Source of the DNA: Vibrio neonatus
GTDB taxonomy: Bacteria; Pseudomonadota; Gammaproteobacteria; Enterobacterales; Vibrionaceae
Length of the DNA stretch: 64,000 nt
Direction of reading: 5' to 3'
Assembly (NCBI RefSeq): GCF_024346975.1
Contig: NZ_AP024886.1
Coordinates: forward strand, 186,001 to 250,000
In this document: in pieces, positions 1 to 9,486 of the stretch
How positions within the stretch are numbered: the first letter of the stretch is position 1
Layout: the number at the start of each line of letters is the position of its first letter
Notes under the pieces: generated by a model
What the model was told of the DNA's origin: nothing
Seen by the model: only the letters and a program-made list of their open reading frames with translations
Database searches by the model: none
Translations under genes and position numbers: made by a program

Positions 1-634
1 TAGAAATTCGACCACGGGTCTCATTCATGTCTTGGATTTTTTGAGCGATTCGCTCATCAATCACTTTTAGTTGGTTTTTTAAATTACCGAGATCTTGTCG
101 ATATTCTACTCGCTGTCTGGCTGCCAACTTGGGTTGATTCTCTTCAAAGTTAGTCGGATACACCAGTTTATTGGTGCTAATTATTACACTATCGCGCCAA
201 TTATTTAGGTTGACGTTATCTTTTACTTCAATGCTGGCGACCGAAGCGGAGAGTTGCAGAACTTTGGCGGTTAAGTTGTAGACTTGCTGTTCACGCTCTC
301 TGAAGTCGGATTGAAAGCGTGTATCATCGATGAGCAATAGTTGCTGACCTTGCGTGACTTGTTGCCCTTCACGTACCAAAATGGCTTTAACCAAGCCACC
401 TTCTAGGTTTTGTACCACTTGCAGTTGGCTTGAAGGAATCACCTTGCCGTTTCCTACTGTGACTTTGTCTATTTCAGCCCAGTGTGCCCATGCGACGGCG
501 CAGCCAAAGAATAGCAACACTAACCACAGTAGCAGTCTGGCATTTGAAGGTGTATTTAACAGTAGCGCTGCGGTTTTATCATCAACGTATTCTAGCTCGG
601 TTCGACCGAGGTTTTTTAGCTTTTCTTGACTCAT
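1..634 (-). CDS. HlyD-family type I secretion membrane fusion protein (partial)
   Basis: Partial gene running off the left edge; only the N-terminal 211 codons are present. The product starts MSQEKLKNLGRTELEYVDD, has one hydrophobic segment at about residues 32-50 (ARLLLWLVLLFFGCAVAWAH), then a biotinyl-lipoyl-like stretch (VQNLEGGLVKAILVREGQQV) followed by a polar, coiled-coil-like region. This is the layout of the inner-membrane/periplasmic adaptor that joins an ABC exporter to a TolC-type outer membrane channel; the LapC/HlyD group that exports large RTX adhesins is the closest match I recognise. The ATG at 634 is preceded by a GGATGG-type ribosome site. The partner ABC transporter would lie to the left, outside the window. 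Confidence 0.85.
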   Translation of the reverse strand, partial: MSQEKLKNLGRTELEYVDDKTAALLLNTPSNARLLLWLVLLFFGCAVAWAHWAEIDKVTVGNGKVIPSSQLQVVQNLEGGLVKAILVREGQQVTQGQQLLLIDDTRFQSDFREREQQVYNLTAKVLQLSASVASIEVKDNVNLNNWRDSVIISTNKLVYPTNFEENQPKLAARQRVEYRQDLGNLKNQLKVIDERIAQKIQDMNETRGRIS

Positions 635-970
635 AGGCCATCCATTTGCGCATTGAGTGATTAACAGTCCGTTGCTAGGGTGAGGGAACAATGACAACCG
701 TTCGCAAAGACATAACCCTATAGTATGCCTGTTTGTTGTAAATGTTAAGTAAATGTACCTTACTATCGCTTGTCATGTAATGATTGGTGGGCATGTAGAC
801 GATTGAATTTTAAGTATAATTACCAAACTATGTATAGCGTCATTGGCGGTATGTCTAAATAGCTTAAAAAATGAGAGAAGAGTTAAGCTAAATGAATATA
901 CAGGTAAAACCTTCTTGAGATATTTATCTCGAAAGCGCAAAATTTAACAAAAGTCATTTGAGGATGTGAA
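635..970. other. intergenic region, divergent promoters
   Basis: AT-rich 336-bp gap between the secretion adaptor (minus) and pdxH (plus). It must carry promoters for both, but I see no clear operator, terminator or RNA gene. Confidence 0.4.
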
Positions 971-1612
971 ATGAAGTTAACGGATATTCGTCGCGACTAT
1001 ACGCTGGGCGGTTTACGTAGGAAGAATTTAAAAGAAAACCCAGTAGATCAGTTTAATTTGTGGTTAGAGCAGGCGATTGAAGCAGAGTTGACGGATCCTA
1101 CCGCAATGACAGTGGCAACCGTTGATGAAAACGGTCAGCCGTATCAACGAATTGTGCTGTTAAAAAGTCTTGATGACCAAGGTTTTGTATTTTATACCAA
1201 TTTAGGCAGTCGTAAGGCACTTCATCTACAAGATAACAACAAAATCAGCCTGCACTTTCCGTGGCATCCATTAGAGCGACAAGTTCATGTGACGGGTGTG
1301 GCTGAAAAGCTGACTGCGGCAGAAAACTTTAAATACTTCACCTCTCGACCAAAAGGAAGTCAACTAGCGGCAATAGCCAGCAAGCAAAGCTCGCGCATTT
1401 CAGCGCGTGGAATTTTGGAAGGTAAGTTTTTAGAGCTTAAAAAGAAATTTTCTGATGGTGAAATACCTATGCCGTCATTCTGGGGTGGATATCGTATTAA
1501 GGTTGAATCTATCGAATTTTGGCAAGGTGGAGCTAATCGTTTACATGATAGATTTATCTATACTCGTGTGGGTGATGCTCAACAGTGGGAAATTGAGCGT
1601 CTTGCGCCATAA
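971..1612 (+). CDS. pdxH: pyridoxamine 5'-phosphate oxidase
   Basis: Oxidises pyridoxine or pyridoxamine 5'-phosphate to pyridoxal 5'-phosphate using FMN and oxygen, in the cytoplasm. At 213 aa it has the usual family length. Family sequences are visible throughout: [20 protein letters not shown] near the N-terminus, [20 protein letters not shown], the FMN-site segment [12 protein letters not shown], the [16 protein letters not shown] strand, and the C-terminal [13 protein letters not shown] and WEIERLAP. The start has an AGGATG ribosome site 6-10 bases upstream. Single gene; a repeat element begins 17 bp after its stop. Confidence 0.95.
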   Translation: MKLTDIRRDYTLGGLRRKNLKENPVDQFNLWLEQAIEAELTDPTAMTVATVDENGQPYQRIVLLKSLDDQGFVFYTNLGSRKALHLQDNNKISLHFPWHPLERQVHVTGVAEKLTAAENFKYFTSRPKGSQLAAIASKQSSRISARGILEGKFLELKKKFSDGEIPMPSFWGGYRIKVESIEFWQGGANRLHDRFIYTRVGDAQQWEIERLAP

Positions 1613-1629
1613 TTTACACTGTAAATATC

Positions 1630-1791
1630 ATACCAATCACACTAAGTAAGTGATCAGAACTAGCGCAGGAAAAATGCTCGAGAACAAGGCAGAATTTTTC
1701 GATAAGTAGTTATTCTACAATCAAAAATTCTAACGCCGTTATCGAGCATTTTAACAAGCTAGAATGACCAGTTATTTAGTACGATTGGTAT
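1630..1791 (+). repeat. ATACCAATC-ended palindromic repeat, full copy
   Basis: 162-bp element with inverted ends ATACCAATC (1630-1638) and GATTGGTAT (1783-1791). The interior contains the landmarks TAGCGCAGGA, GATAAGTAGTTATTCTAC and AACAAGCTAGAATGACC, and can fold on itself imperfectly. The same sequence recurs at 11402-11560, 22730-22891 and 26072-26233, and in shortened form elsewhere. It has no coding capacity, so it is best described as a MITE-like or small mobile palindromic repeat. Confidence 0.85.
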
Positions 1792-1815
1792 AACTATTAG
1801 CACTAGAAAGGGCCT

Positions 1816-2214
1816 ATGATGTCAGGAATTACAGAGTTAACTCAACTACTCGAATCAATGCAACCAGAGTTGCAAAATGATGAATTTGTATTTTGTACCG
1901 TACAAGGTGAGCTGCAAGATTTTGTCGCGTTAAATCCGATTGCCACTTTTATCGAATCTGAAGGGCTGACTTTAGTTGTAGAGAAACAAGCCGCAGAAAA
2001 AGCGCAGCTGGCATTTGATGGCAGTTTTAAAAAGATCACGTTAACGGTGCATTCAAGCCTTGAGGCGGTCGGCTTAACGGCGGCGGTTGCGACTAAGCTT
2101 GCACAAAAGGGCATTAGCGCGAATGTTATTGCTGCTTTTTACCATGACCATATTTTTGTGCAAAGCGCCAAGGCTGAGCAAGCGTTAGCAGCTTTGCTAG
2201 AATTTCAGAAGTAA
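1816..2214 (+). CDS. ACT domain-containing protein
   Basis: 132-aa soluble protein. The sequence resembles the family of short ACT-fold proteins annotated as DUF2241/ACT domain in Vibrio: ITELTQLLESMQPELQNDEFVFCTV at the start, and a C-terminal half (KKITLTVHSSLEAVGLTAAV...ISANVIAAFYHDHIFVQ) that reads like an ACT beta-alpha-beta unit which normally binds amino acids. GAAAGG at 1804-1810 serves either of the two adjacent ATG codons (1816 or 1819). The regulated partner is unknown. A strong terminator follows. Confidence 0.75.
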   Translation: MMSGITELTQLLESMQPELQNDEFVFCTVQGELQDFVALNPIATFIESEGLTLVVEKQAAEKAQLAFDGSFKKITLTVHSSLEAVGLTAAVATKLAQKGISANVIAAFYHDHIFVQSAKAEQALAALLEFQK

Positions 2215-2276
2215 TGGGTAGACTGCTTACCAATCATTATTGAGGAATAAGCTCATTTTGAATTGCTTGCTGATTT

Positions 2277-2309
2277 ATGGGATCTAACTTAGGTTAGATC
2301 CCATTTTTA
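2277..2309 (+). terminator. rho-independent terminator after ACT-domain gene
   Basis: Perfect 12-bp stem, ATGGGATCTAAC pairing with GTTAGATCCCAT around a TTAG loop, followed by TTTTAT. It lies 63 bp after the ACT-domain gene and just before the convergent lectin-like gene. Confidence 0.85.
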
Positions 2310-2331
2310 TGTCTAAGTAACACAACACCCG

Positions 2332-2892
2332 CTATGCTTCGGGTACGATTGTCCATTGTTTTACACTTTCTTCTGACTCATCACATTGAGTTAACTGTAG
2401 TGCTCTTTTTACCCACGGGCCGGCTTCTTCAGTGGTTGATACAACGGTTAAGCAGTAACTGGTATCGGCTTGCAGTCTAAAAGTTTTATCTTCTTTGTTG
2501 TAAACAAATCCCTGATGTTTAGCTTCACTGCATTCTAGTAGCGCCACCTCAGTTTTCCCTTTTGCTAGCAATGCCTGCATACATAAGCCTTCATAAGCGT
2601 AGGATTGAACCCTGTTGGTTTGAGCATCGTATTCAAATCTAACATCATGCCCTGAATAGTTTCGGGGTGAGCCTTCTGGCCCTTTAGGTTTACAGGAGTG
2701 AGTTTGCATTAGCTCTGATTGCCCTGGTCCATAGGTGTCAATGCAGAATCCATAACCGTTAGGCTCATCTAAATTGTCACTTAGTACAATGTATGGGGGA
2801 AGTGTTGGGACCTTGGGTGCAGCGGCAGAAACATGCGCGGCAAATAGGGTAAAGATGGATAAAACCGATACTTTAAAAAACGAACGATTCAT
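2332..2892 (-). CDS. secreted ricin-type beta-trefoil lectin-like protein
   Basis: 186 aa with an N-terminal signal peptide (cleavage expected after HVSA, about residue 23). Three repeats of a Cys-containing R-lectin pattern are visible: GFCIDTYGPG...LMQTHSC, GLCMQALL...ALLECSE and YCLTVVS...LQLTQCDES, ending in a QxW-type motif (KQWTIV). This layout is typical of the ricin B fold, which binds sugars; the ligand here is not evident. No catalytic domain is attached, so it is a stand-alone lectin-like protein, probably periplasmic or secreted. The function is inferred from the fold only. Confidence 0.6.
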   Translation of the reverse strand: MNRSFFKVSVLSIFTLFAAHVSAAAPKVPTLPPYIVLSDNLDEPNGYGFCIDTYGPGQSELMQTHSCKPKGPEGSPRNYSGHDVRFEYDAQTNRVQSYAYEGLCMQALLAKGKTEVALLECSEAKHQGFVYNKEDKTFRLQADTSYCLTVVSTTEEAGPWVKRALQLTQCDESEESVKQWTIVPEA

Positions 2893-3230
2893 TGGTATTC
2901 CTTTATTCTATGAATTTATCTTTTTAAAACAGCACAATATAACAATGCCTGCTATGCATAAGTGTAGTTCCTTTTATACGGGTATTGATTAGAAAATTGG
3001 TGAGCTTACGCAAAAATTAACTATCTAAATGCAATGCATTCGTTGTTATCTAACGTAAAATTCCAATTGGATGAACGCTAAATCTCACTGACCCTATCGA
3101 CATGCTTACCCTATGTGAGAAGTTATCTTTACCTTCTGGAGTTGCAATCATTAAGGAGTAAGATGTGCGCCAGATAACATCCGTTCATTTTATAGACGAA
3201 TGTAACGGATAAATTAGCATAGGAATAGCC
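2893..3230. other. intergenic region, divergent promoters
   Basis: 338 bp between the lectin-like gene (minus) and a small secreted protein (plus). I see no convincing hairpin terminator, repeat or RNA gene here. Confidence 0.4.
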
Positions 3231-3566
3231 ATGAAATTTAGTAGTAAAGTTGCCTTGATGTTGGGAGTGGTATCTTCCGCTGCATTAGCAAACGAAATTG
3301 TAGCGCCATTGGATGGCGTTGAGGTGGTTACAACCCAATTGCCGACTCTATCGATTCAAAACATATCTAACGAGACGGTTTCAATTAATATTTATGGTGA
3401 AACACTGAAGTTAGCTCCGACTTCTGGCGTTCAGTATGCGTGCAAAGGCTACCATGATCTTGAATTGCAAGTGCTGAATAATGATCACGACTACTTTGAA
3501 GTGCCTTGTCAGTCCAAAGTGGTGTTTACTGAGCTATTTAAAAATCAAAGAAAGCAGGGCGAATAA
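3231..3566 (+). CDS. small periplasmic protein, function unknown
   Basis: 111 aa with a signal peptide (MKFSSKVALMLGVVSSAALA, cleavage near residue 20). The mature part is short and rich in beta-type sequence, with two cysteines (YACKGY and EVPCQSK) that could form a disulphide. I do not recognise the family. It ends one base before the next gene, a lipoprotein, so the two are almost certainly cotranscribed and may act together in the envelope. Confidence 0.6.
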   Translation: MKFSSKVALMLGVVSSAALANEIVAPLDGVEVVTTQLPTLSIQNISNETVSINIYGETLKLAPTSGVQYACKGYHDLELQVLNNDHDYFEVPCQSKVVFTELFKNQRKQGE

Positions 3567-3567
3567 G

Positions 3568-3864
3568 ATGAAAAAGATATTTGTGTTATTGGCTGTTTGC
3601 TTGCTTTCATCGTGTAATGTGACCAATTCTGATGGTTCTTCAGTATTTACTTACTCTTCTTGTAAAATTACGGATTCTAATGCGCCATTTCGTTATCAAC
3701 AACAGCATGATGAAAAGCAGTGTTGGAATGCCAAAGCCGATGGTTATACGAGTAAAAGCAGAGCAGTCGATTGGTGTGATGAGAAAGTACATGATTATGT
3801 TTCGGAGAAGTACCCGACAAATTACACGGTTGAATTTAAAGTTGAGTCTACTTACTGTAAATAG
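3568..3864 (+). CDS. small lipoprotein, function unknown
   Basis: 98 aa from the ATG at 3568, which lies one base after the upstream stop. A longer in-frame ORF begins at 3481 but would overlap the upstream gene and bury the signal sequence. The N-terminus MKKIFVLLAVCLLSSC is a lipoprotein signal with lipobox LSSC. The mature part has five further cysteines (SSCKI, KQCWNA, DWCDEK, STYCK and the lipobox neighbour region) and no recognised domain. The second gene of a two-gene unit. Confidence 0.65.
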   Translation: MKKIFVLLAVCLLSSCNVTNSDGSSVFTYSSCKITDSNAPFRYQQQHDEKQCWNAKADGYTSKSRAVDWCDEKVHDYVSEKYPTNYTVEFKVESTYCK

Positions 3865-3898
3865 CCACTCTGTAAATACCTACCTTTGAAATATAAAT

Positions 3899-3925
3899 AA
3901 GTGTCGCTGGTTCGGCACTTTTTGA
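3899..3925 (+). terminator. terminator after small lipoprotein
   Basis: Stem GTGTCG/CGGCAC (one wobble pair) with a CTGGTT loop, followed by a short T-run. It precedes a stronger bidirectional hairpin. Confidence 0.5.
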
Positions 3926-3949
3926 TTCTCAATCAATTGGTTTTAGCAT

Positions 3950-3986
3950 AAAAAAAGGATCTGACATTGGTCAGATCCTTTTTTGT
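3950..3986. terminator. bidirectional terminator between lipoprotein gene and btuB
   Basis: A-run, 9-bp stem GGATCTGAC / GTCAGATCC with ATTG loop, then a T-run. A-tract on one side and T-tract on the other allow use by both converging genes. Confidence 0.9.
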
Positions 3987-4004
3987 TTGGGTAGATTTTA
4001 TCGC

Positions 4005-5852
4005 TTAGAAGCGGTAATCAATACCTGCGTAGTAGCTACGCTCTGCGCCTTTAAAGTACTCGTCAGTCATAAACGAGTTAGTATCTTTAGCAACCTCGTA
4101 ATCTTCATCAAGCAAGTTGTTTACTTTAAATCTAGCATCTAGATTATCCGTGAAGCTATATTTTAGTGCGAAGTCTAACGTGATGTATGCATCCATCATG
4201 TTAGCGAATGCAGATGAGCTGTCAGGACGTTCGCCAACGTAGTTTGCGATTAATGACGTTTGCACATCTTGCCAGTTAGCCGTACCAATCCAAGAGTAAT
4301 TTTGTTTCGCGCGGTTAACTAACTGCGAGTCATCTTCTTTGTTCTTCGGATCTTTCCAATCAGCAGAAACGGTGTGGTGAATTAGCCAAGTATCAAATTC
4401 AATGCTGGCTTCAATACCCTTGATTTGAGCTTTATTGATGTTCGCTGGCTGCCATTGACCTGATGCATTTGGAGCCCAAGCAATCATGTCTTTAATGTCA
4501 GTGTTGTATAGGGAAATGTTCCAAGAAGCCCAAGAATGGTAACCTTGTACGGTAAATTCAGTAGACTCTGAAGATTCAGGTTTTAGATCTGGGTTGCCAC
4601 TACCTGGCCAGTAAAGGTCATTAAAGGTAGGCGCACGATAAGCAGTACCATGGCTTAATGATAAGGTGTACGTATCAGCAATAGTTACGCCTGCAGCTAA
4701 GTTCCAAGTGGTGTTACTTCCATATGAGCTGTCGTCATCATTTCGGATGCTCGCTTCAAGAATAAATGGATGTAAGTTCAGTGAACTTGTCGCAAAAATA
4801 CCTCGGTTATCTCGGTCTGTTTTTTCATAGTTGGTTGTGTTTGAACCACTACGATCCACTTCTTCTTTGTAGTAATCAAGACCACCTGTCACATTTAACA
4901 GAGAGTTGAAGTTATAAGAGTTAATCCAAGATACTGTGTTTCTTTGAGCTTCTAGGATAGCTTCAGCGCGAGTTTTCGCTGCATCACGCGTACCTTGAGT
5001 ATCATTACTGTGGCTTACTTGCAAAGAAGACTGGAAGTCATTGATTGTATAGTTAAGGCCGCCAGTTAGAGAGTAAAAATCTTGTGCTGTTTCGTCTTTG
5101 GTAGTTGCTTGAAACTCGCTGCTACTGTTTTGGTTGTAGCCAGAGAAGTTAGCGCTCCAGTTATCTGAAATATCGTGCTCTAGAGAGCCAAATACAACTT
5201 GAGATTTGTAACCGTAATCTTCACCTTCTGGAGAGTAGGTAGAGATGCTGTAGCCTTTAGAAGCTTCATTATTGACAACAAAAGAACCGCGAGTGCTGTC
5301 ACTAATTTCGCCAGCGCTACGCCAACCTTCAGAATGGTAGTAGTTACTGCCGCCAGTCAATGACACTTCATGAACATTGTCTTTAGAAGTGGTCGTGATG
5401 CTGATAACACCACCTACCGCATCAGCGCCGTAGACAGACGCTTTTGGTCCACGTAGAACTTCAATTTTCTCAATGGCAAATGCAGGAATTAGACCGATTG
5501 AACCGCCACCAGATGTTGGTGAATTGATGCGTACACCATCGACTAAGATAAGTGTTTGAGCCGATGCTGTGCCTCGTAGGTAAATACTTGTAGTGTTACC
5601 TTTCGTGCCTAGCTGAGTCACTTCAACACCCGGAAGTGTTTTTAGTACATCAATGGCACTGTCCGCTTGGATAGCTTGAATGTCTTCACGTTCAATAACA
5701 GTGATATTAGCTAGAGTGGAAGTTTTAGGCTGCTCAAAACGGTTTGCGGTGACAACCATTGTTTCATCAGTTTGGGTTGCGTCAGCTTCTTGAGCGAAAA
5801 GAGTGGGTGCGTACAACGAAATGATCGCTGTCGCTAAAATTGTTTTTTTCAT
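4005..5852 (-). CDS. btuB: TonB-dependent vitamin B12 receptor BtuB
   Basis: 615-aa outer membrane receptor that imports cobalamin with energy from TonB. Visible are a signal peptide (cleavage after LFA, about residue 20), a TonB box region (DETMVVTANRF), a plug domain with the conserved LPGVEVTQLG and IYLRG and VLRGPKASVYGADAVGGVI segments, and a 22-strand-type barrel ending in an aromatic residue (YAGIDYRF). The length matches the family. The assignment is strengthened by the cobalamin riboswitch directly upstream. It diverges from putA. Confidence 0.93.
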   Translation of the reverse strand: MKKTILATAIISLYAPTLFAQEADATQTDETMVVTANRFEQPKTSTLANITVIEREDIQAIQADSAIDVLKTLPGVEVTQLGTKGNTTSIYLRGTASAQTLILVDGVRINSPTSGGGSIGLIPAFAIEKIEVLRGPKASVYGADAVGGVISITTTSKDNVHEVSLTGGSNYYHSEGWRSAGEISDSTRGSFVVNNEASKGYSISTYSPEGEDYGYKSQVVFGSLEHDISDNWSANFSGYNQNSSSEFQATTKDETAQDFYSLTGGLNYTINDFQSSLQVSHSNDTQGTRDAAKTRAEAILEAQRNTVSWINSYNFNSLLNVTGGLDYYKEEVDRSGSNTTNYEKTDRDNRGIFATSSLNLHPFILEASIRNDDDSSYGSNTTWNLAAGVTIADTYTLSLSHGTAYRAPTFNDLYWPGSGNPDLKPESSESTEFTVQGYHSWASWNISLYNTDIKDMIAWAPNASGQWQPANINKAQIKGIEASIEFDTWLIHHTVSADWKDPKNKEDDSQLVNRAKQNYSWIGTANWQDVQTSLIANYVGERPDSSSAFANMMDAYITLDFALKYSFTDNLDARFKVNNLLDEDYEVAKDTNSFMTDEYFKGAERSYYAGIDYRF

Positions 5853-5903
5853 GTTAAGTCCTAAATACGCGTAGTGATAAAATGCTTATAGTGCATCTTT
5901 TGT

Positions 5904-6062
5904 TACTGGCAGGTATTCGGACTCATGAGCACTGTAGATACCTCTACAACCTAGCATCTCACTTCCCACAGTATATATTGCAGTGTGTGGGCGTAGTGGC
6001 CCATAGATGTTCGTTCTCAATTACCGCTGCGCGTCAGTTTTGGATTTACACCAAATTCCCTT
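5904..6062 (-). promoter_or_regulatory. cobalamin (AdoCbl) riboswitch upstream of btuB
   Basis: On the minus strand the leader shows the conserved blocks in order: AGGGAATTTGGTGTAAATCC, ACTGACGCGCAGCGGTAA, GGGCCACT, GTGGGAAGTGAGATGC and the B12-box-like GAGTCCGAATACCTGCC near 5907-5925. These are the hallmarks of the cobalamin class of riboswitch (Rfam Cobalamin family), which lowers BtuB synthesis when adenosylcobalamin is plentiful. It ends about 50 bases before the btuB start, consistent with control at the ribosome site. Confidence 0.92.
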
Positions 6063-6301
6063 TAAAGCATGAAATCGAAGATATCATGACACCAGCGATT
6101 GAGAGTCTATAGGGTGTTGCTGTATGTGTCTAGCACTGCGTAATATTTGTTAAATCCCAAGAAATTGAATGTTAATCACAACTGCTATTATTGTTAAGTG
6201 TCTGTAATCACATTTCTTTTATTCTTCCTTTTGTGCTGTTTGTTTTGCTCTGTAGGATTGTCGCCAACTTCATGGTGGTTTTATAGAGCTGAGGAAAAGC
6301 A

Positions 6302-9300
6302 ATGTTTACAGCATCTAGTGTTTTAAATCCCGATTTCATCGATCAGCCCAAAGAGACGTTATGGTCTCTAATTTCACCTATGTATATGGTGGATGAATCG
6401 ACTTGGTTAAAAGAGTTGTTAAAGCTCGCTACGCCGTTAGACGAGGAAAAACAGCGAATTAAACGCCAGACAACCTCACTGATTGAGGCTATTCGAGCGG
6501 ATAAACGCTCAATTCAAATGATCGATGCGTTATTGTTGGAGTACAGTTTAGACACTCAAGAAGGCATCTTGTTGATGTGTTTAGCTGAAGCACTGATGCG
6601 CATCCCTGACTCAGAAACTGCCGATGCGTTAATTAAAGATAAACTGACGGTAGCAGACTGGAAGTCTCATTTAAGTCAGTCTGACTCTGTATTTGTGAAT
6701 GCATCAACTTGGGGCTTAATGCTGACGGGGAAAGTCGTCGGTATTAACAATCCTGAAAAGACTAGCCCTAGCTCTGCCCTTTCAAAACTGATGAACAAAA
6801 TGTCTGAACCTATCATTAGAAAGGCAATGCATCAGGCAATGAAAGTGATGGGGCATCAGTTTGTATTAGGGCGCAATATCGCCGAAGCGCAGAAAAATGG
6901 CGAGGCATTACGCAAAAAAGGTTTCACTCATTCATATGACATGTTGGGAGAGGCCGCGCTAACCGCTGATGACGGTAAGAAATATTTCAACGACTATATG
7001 ATGGCAATTGAGTCTGTGGGAGCGAATAGAAAAGGCTCTGATTCTTTGCATGCCCCTTCTATTTCCATCAAGCTTTCTGCATTGCACCCTCGCTACGAGG
7101 TGGCAAATCGCGATCGAGTGTTGACTGAGTTGCATGATATTTTGATCAAGTTACTGACTCGCGCTATTGAGCTCGACGTTGCCATCACTATGGACGCTGA
7201 GGAAGCGGATCGTTTAGAGCTATCACTGCAGTTATTTGAAAAAGTGTATAGCAACGAAAAAGTGAAAGGTTGGGGTAAATTTGGTTTGGTGGTTCAAACC
7301 TACTCCAAACGCTGTTTACCTGTCTTGGTGTGGGTAAATGCACTGGCAAAAGAGCAGGGCGATCTTATTCCTCTGCGCTTGGTGAAAGGTGCTTATTGGG
7401 ATAGTGAAATAAAGTGGTCTCAACAGGCGGGCTTAGAAAATTACCCAGTATTTACCCGTAAAGAAGCAACGGATATGGCGTACCTTGCTTGCGCTCGTTT
7501 TCTTTTAAGCCCAGGCGTTCGTGGCAATATTTTCCCACAATTTGCTAGTCATAACGCCCATACAGTGACTGCTGTTGCTGAAATGGCCGAACATACAGAC
7601 TATGAATTTCAAAGATTGCACGGCATGGGAGACTCCCTGTATTTTCATCTACTGGAGAGATACGGACAAGCTATTCGCATTTATGCGCCAGTAGGCAATC
7701 ACAAAGATCTTCTGCCTTATTTGGTGCGTCGTTTACTGGAAAATGGCGCGAACAGTTCATTTGTCCATAGATTGGTGGATGCTCGTTGTCCGGTTGCTGA
7801 TTTGACTCATCATCCCGTCGATACCTTACTTGCCAACAACACCTTACATAACGATCAAATTCCATTGCCACCCCAGATCTTTGGTGAGCGTAAAAACTCG
7901 ATCGGCATCAATATTGATATCGAAAGTGAAGCAGCGCTTTTTGAAAAGCAAGTACAGAGCTTTTTAAACAAGCAATGGCAAGGTGCACCGATCATTAATG
8001 GATCTCGTGTATCCGAAACGATGATCAAGGCAGAAGATGTGCTTGCGCCTTTTGATAGTGACTGCATTGTTGGCTCGATCTCCTTTGCCAACCTTGATCA
8101 TGTTTCCGATGCTATTGCGGCCGCACAGTCAGGATTAGAGGATTGGCGAAATGCCCCAGTCGCTCGCCGAGCACAATGCTTGAATACCTTGGCTGATAAG
8201 CTGGAAGCGAACTTAGCTGAATTGGTAGCGCTTTGTCATATGGAAGCGGGAAAAACCATCCATGACAGTATTGATGAAGTGCGCGAAGCGGTCGATTTTT
8301 GCCGATATTACGCCAACAACGCCAGCGAGCTTGGCCCTGAATCCATTGCCGGCTTTGACGGTAATTTGCAGTGGTGTGAAAGACATGGCAGAGGCGTGTT
8401 TGTCTGTATCAGCCCGTGGAATTTCCCATTAGCAATATTCTTGGGGCAAATATCAGCGGCATTGGTAGCGGGTAATACGGTAGTCGCTAAACCTGCGGAG
8501 CAAACAAGTTTGATTGCCGCGCGCACGATTGAAATCATGCTGGATTGTGGATTCCCTGCCAATGTCATTCAATTTTTGCCGGGACGCGGCGCAGAAATCG
8601 GTGCTGCTTTGACCTCGCATCCAGCAATTGCCGGTGTGGCCTTTACCGGCTCTACAGCAACTGCAAAACGCATTAATTTATCATTGGCTGAGCGCGATAG
8701 CGATCCGGTGCCATTTATTGCTGAAACGGGCGGTCAAAATGCGATGATTGTCGATTCAACCGCATTACCAGAGCAAGTGGTACGTGATGTGTTGCGAAGT
8801 GCGTTTGCTTCCGCAGGGCAACGTTGTTCAGCGCTTCGCGTTCTGTTTGTACAGCAAGATATTGCTCCGCGCATCATCAATCTGATTCAAGGTGCCATGA
8901 AAGAGCTGCGAGTCGGCTTACCTTATTTACATCGCACTGATGTGGGACCGGTTATTGACCGCGCCGCACAGCAAAAATTGCACAAACACATTGAAGAGAT
9001 GCGAAAAACACAAAAAGTGGTCGCAGAGGTAGAGTTGAGTGACGAATGTGCCAAAGGCATGTTTATTGCGCCAACGGCGATTGAAATTAGTGATATTTCA
9101 GTATTAAAAGAGGAGCAGTTTGGTCCGATTCTGCACATTGTCACCTTTAAGGCAAACCAGATGGCAGAGGTGGTTGAGACGATTAATGCCACGGGTTTTG
9201 GTTTGACTATGGGGATTCATTCTCGTAATGAGACGACCTATCGCTGGATTGAACACAATGCGCGAGTAGGTAACTGTTATATCAACCGCGATCAGGTTGG

Positions 9301-9484
9301 CGCTGTGGTTGGCGTACAACCGTTTGGCGGTCAAGGCTTGTCAGGTACCGGCCCTAAAGCGGGTGGACCAAATTATCTATACCGCTTTACCCAATATACC
9401 TGTAAAGAGCGCCATCAGTCCGACGTTACACCTGATACAGAGACTTGTGAGCCAACTACTAAAGCCAATGAGCAAGGAGTATAG
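6302..9484 (+). CDS. putA: bifunctional proline dehydrogenase / L-glutamate-gamma-semialdehyde dehydrogenase
   Basis: 1060-aa enzyme that converts proline to glutamate via FAD-dependent proline dehydrogenase and NAD-dependent P5C dehydrogenase. PRODH motifs: LVKGAYWDSEIKWSQ, SHNAHTVTAV, YAPVGNHKDLLPYLVRRLLENGANSSFVHR. ALDH motifs: ISPWNFPLAIF, GSTATAKRI, IAETGGQNAMIV (Glu808), ASAGQRCSALR (catalytic Cys842), EEQFGPI, QPFGGQGLSGTGPKAGG. There is no N-terminal ribbon-helix-helix domain, so this is not the self-regulating E. coli type, and the C-terminal ALDH-superfamily domain of longer PutAs is encoded by the next gene instead. The ATG follows GAGGAAAAGCA. Confidence 0.96.
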   Translation: MFTASSVLNPDFIDQPKETLWSLISPMYMVDESTWLKELLKLATPLDEEKQRIKRQTTSLIEAIRADKRSIQMIDALLLEYSLDTQEGILLMCLAEALMRIPDSETADALIKDKLTVADWKSHLSQSDSVFVNASTWGLMLTGKVVGINNPEKTSPSSALSKLMNKMSEPIIRKAMHQAMKVMGHQFVLGRNIAEAQKNGEALRKKGFTHSYDMLGEAALTADDGKKYFNDYMMAIESVGANRKGSDSLHAPSISIKLSALHPRYEVANRDRVLTELHDILIKLLTRAIELDVAITMDAEEADRLELSLQLFEKVYSNEKVKGWGKFGLVVQTYSKRCLPVLVWVNALAKEQGDLIPLRLVKGAYWDSEIKWSQQAGLENYPVFTRKEATDMAYLACARFLLSPGVRGNIFPQFASHNAHTVTAVAEMAEHTDYEFQRLHGMGDSLYFHLLERYGQAIRIYAPVGNHKDLLPYLVRRLLENGANSSFVHRLVDARCPVADLTHHPVDTLLANNTLHNDQIPLPPQIFGERKNSIGINIDIESEAALFEKQVQSFLNKQWQGAPIINGSRVSETMIKAEDVLAPFDSDCIVGSISFANLDHVSDAIAAAQSGLEDWRNAPVARRAQCLNTLADKLEANLAELVALCHMEAGKTIHDSIDEVREAVDFCRYYANNASELGPESIAGFDGNLQWCERHGRGVFVCISPWNFPLAIFLGQISAALVAGNTVVAKPAEQTSLIAARTIEIMLDCGFPANVIQFLPGRGAEIGAALTSHPAIAGVAFTGSTATAKRINLSLAERDSDPVPFIAETGGQNAMIVDSTALPEQVVRDVLRSAFASAGQRCSALRVLFVQQDIAPRIINLIQGAMKELRVGLPYLHRTDVGPVIDRAAQQKLHKHIEEMRKTQKVVAEVELSDECAKGMFIAPTAIEISDISVLKEEQFGPILHIVTFKANQMAEVVETINATGFGLTMGIHSRNETTYRWIEHNARVGNCYINRDQVGAVVGVQPFGGQGLSGTGPKAGGPNYLYRFTQYTCKERHQSDVTPDTETCEPTTKANEQGV

Positions 9485-9486
9485 AA

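Noticed and set aside
3481..3567. Upstream extension of the small lipoprotein gene
   Set aside because: It would overlap the preceding gene and bury the lipoprotein signal; the ATG at 3568 gives a proper lipobox.
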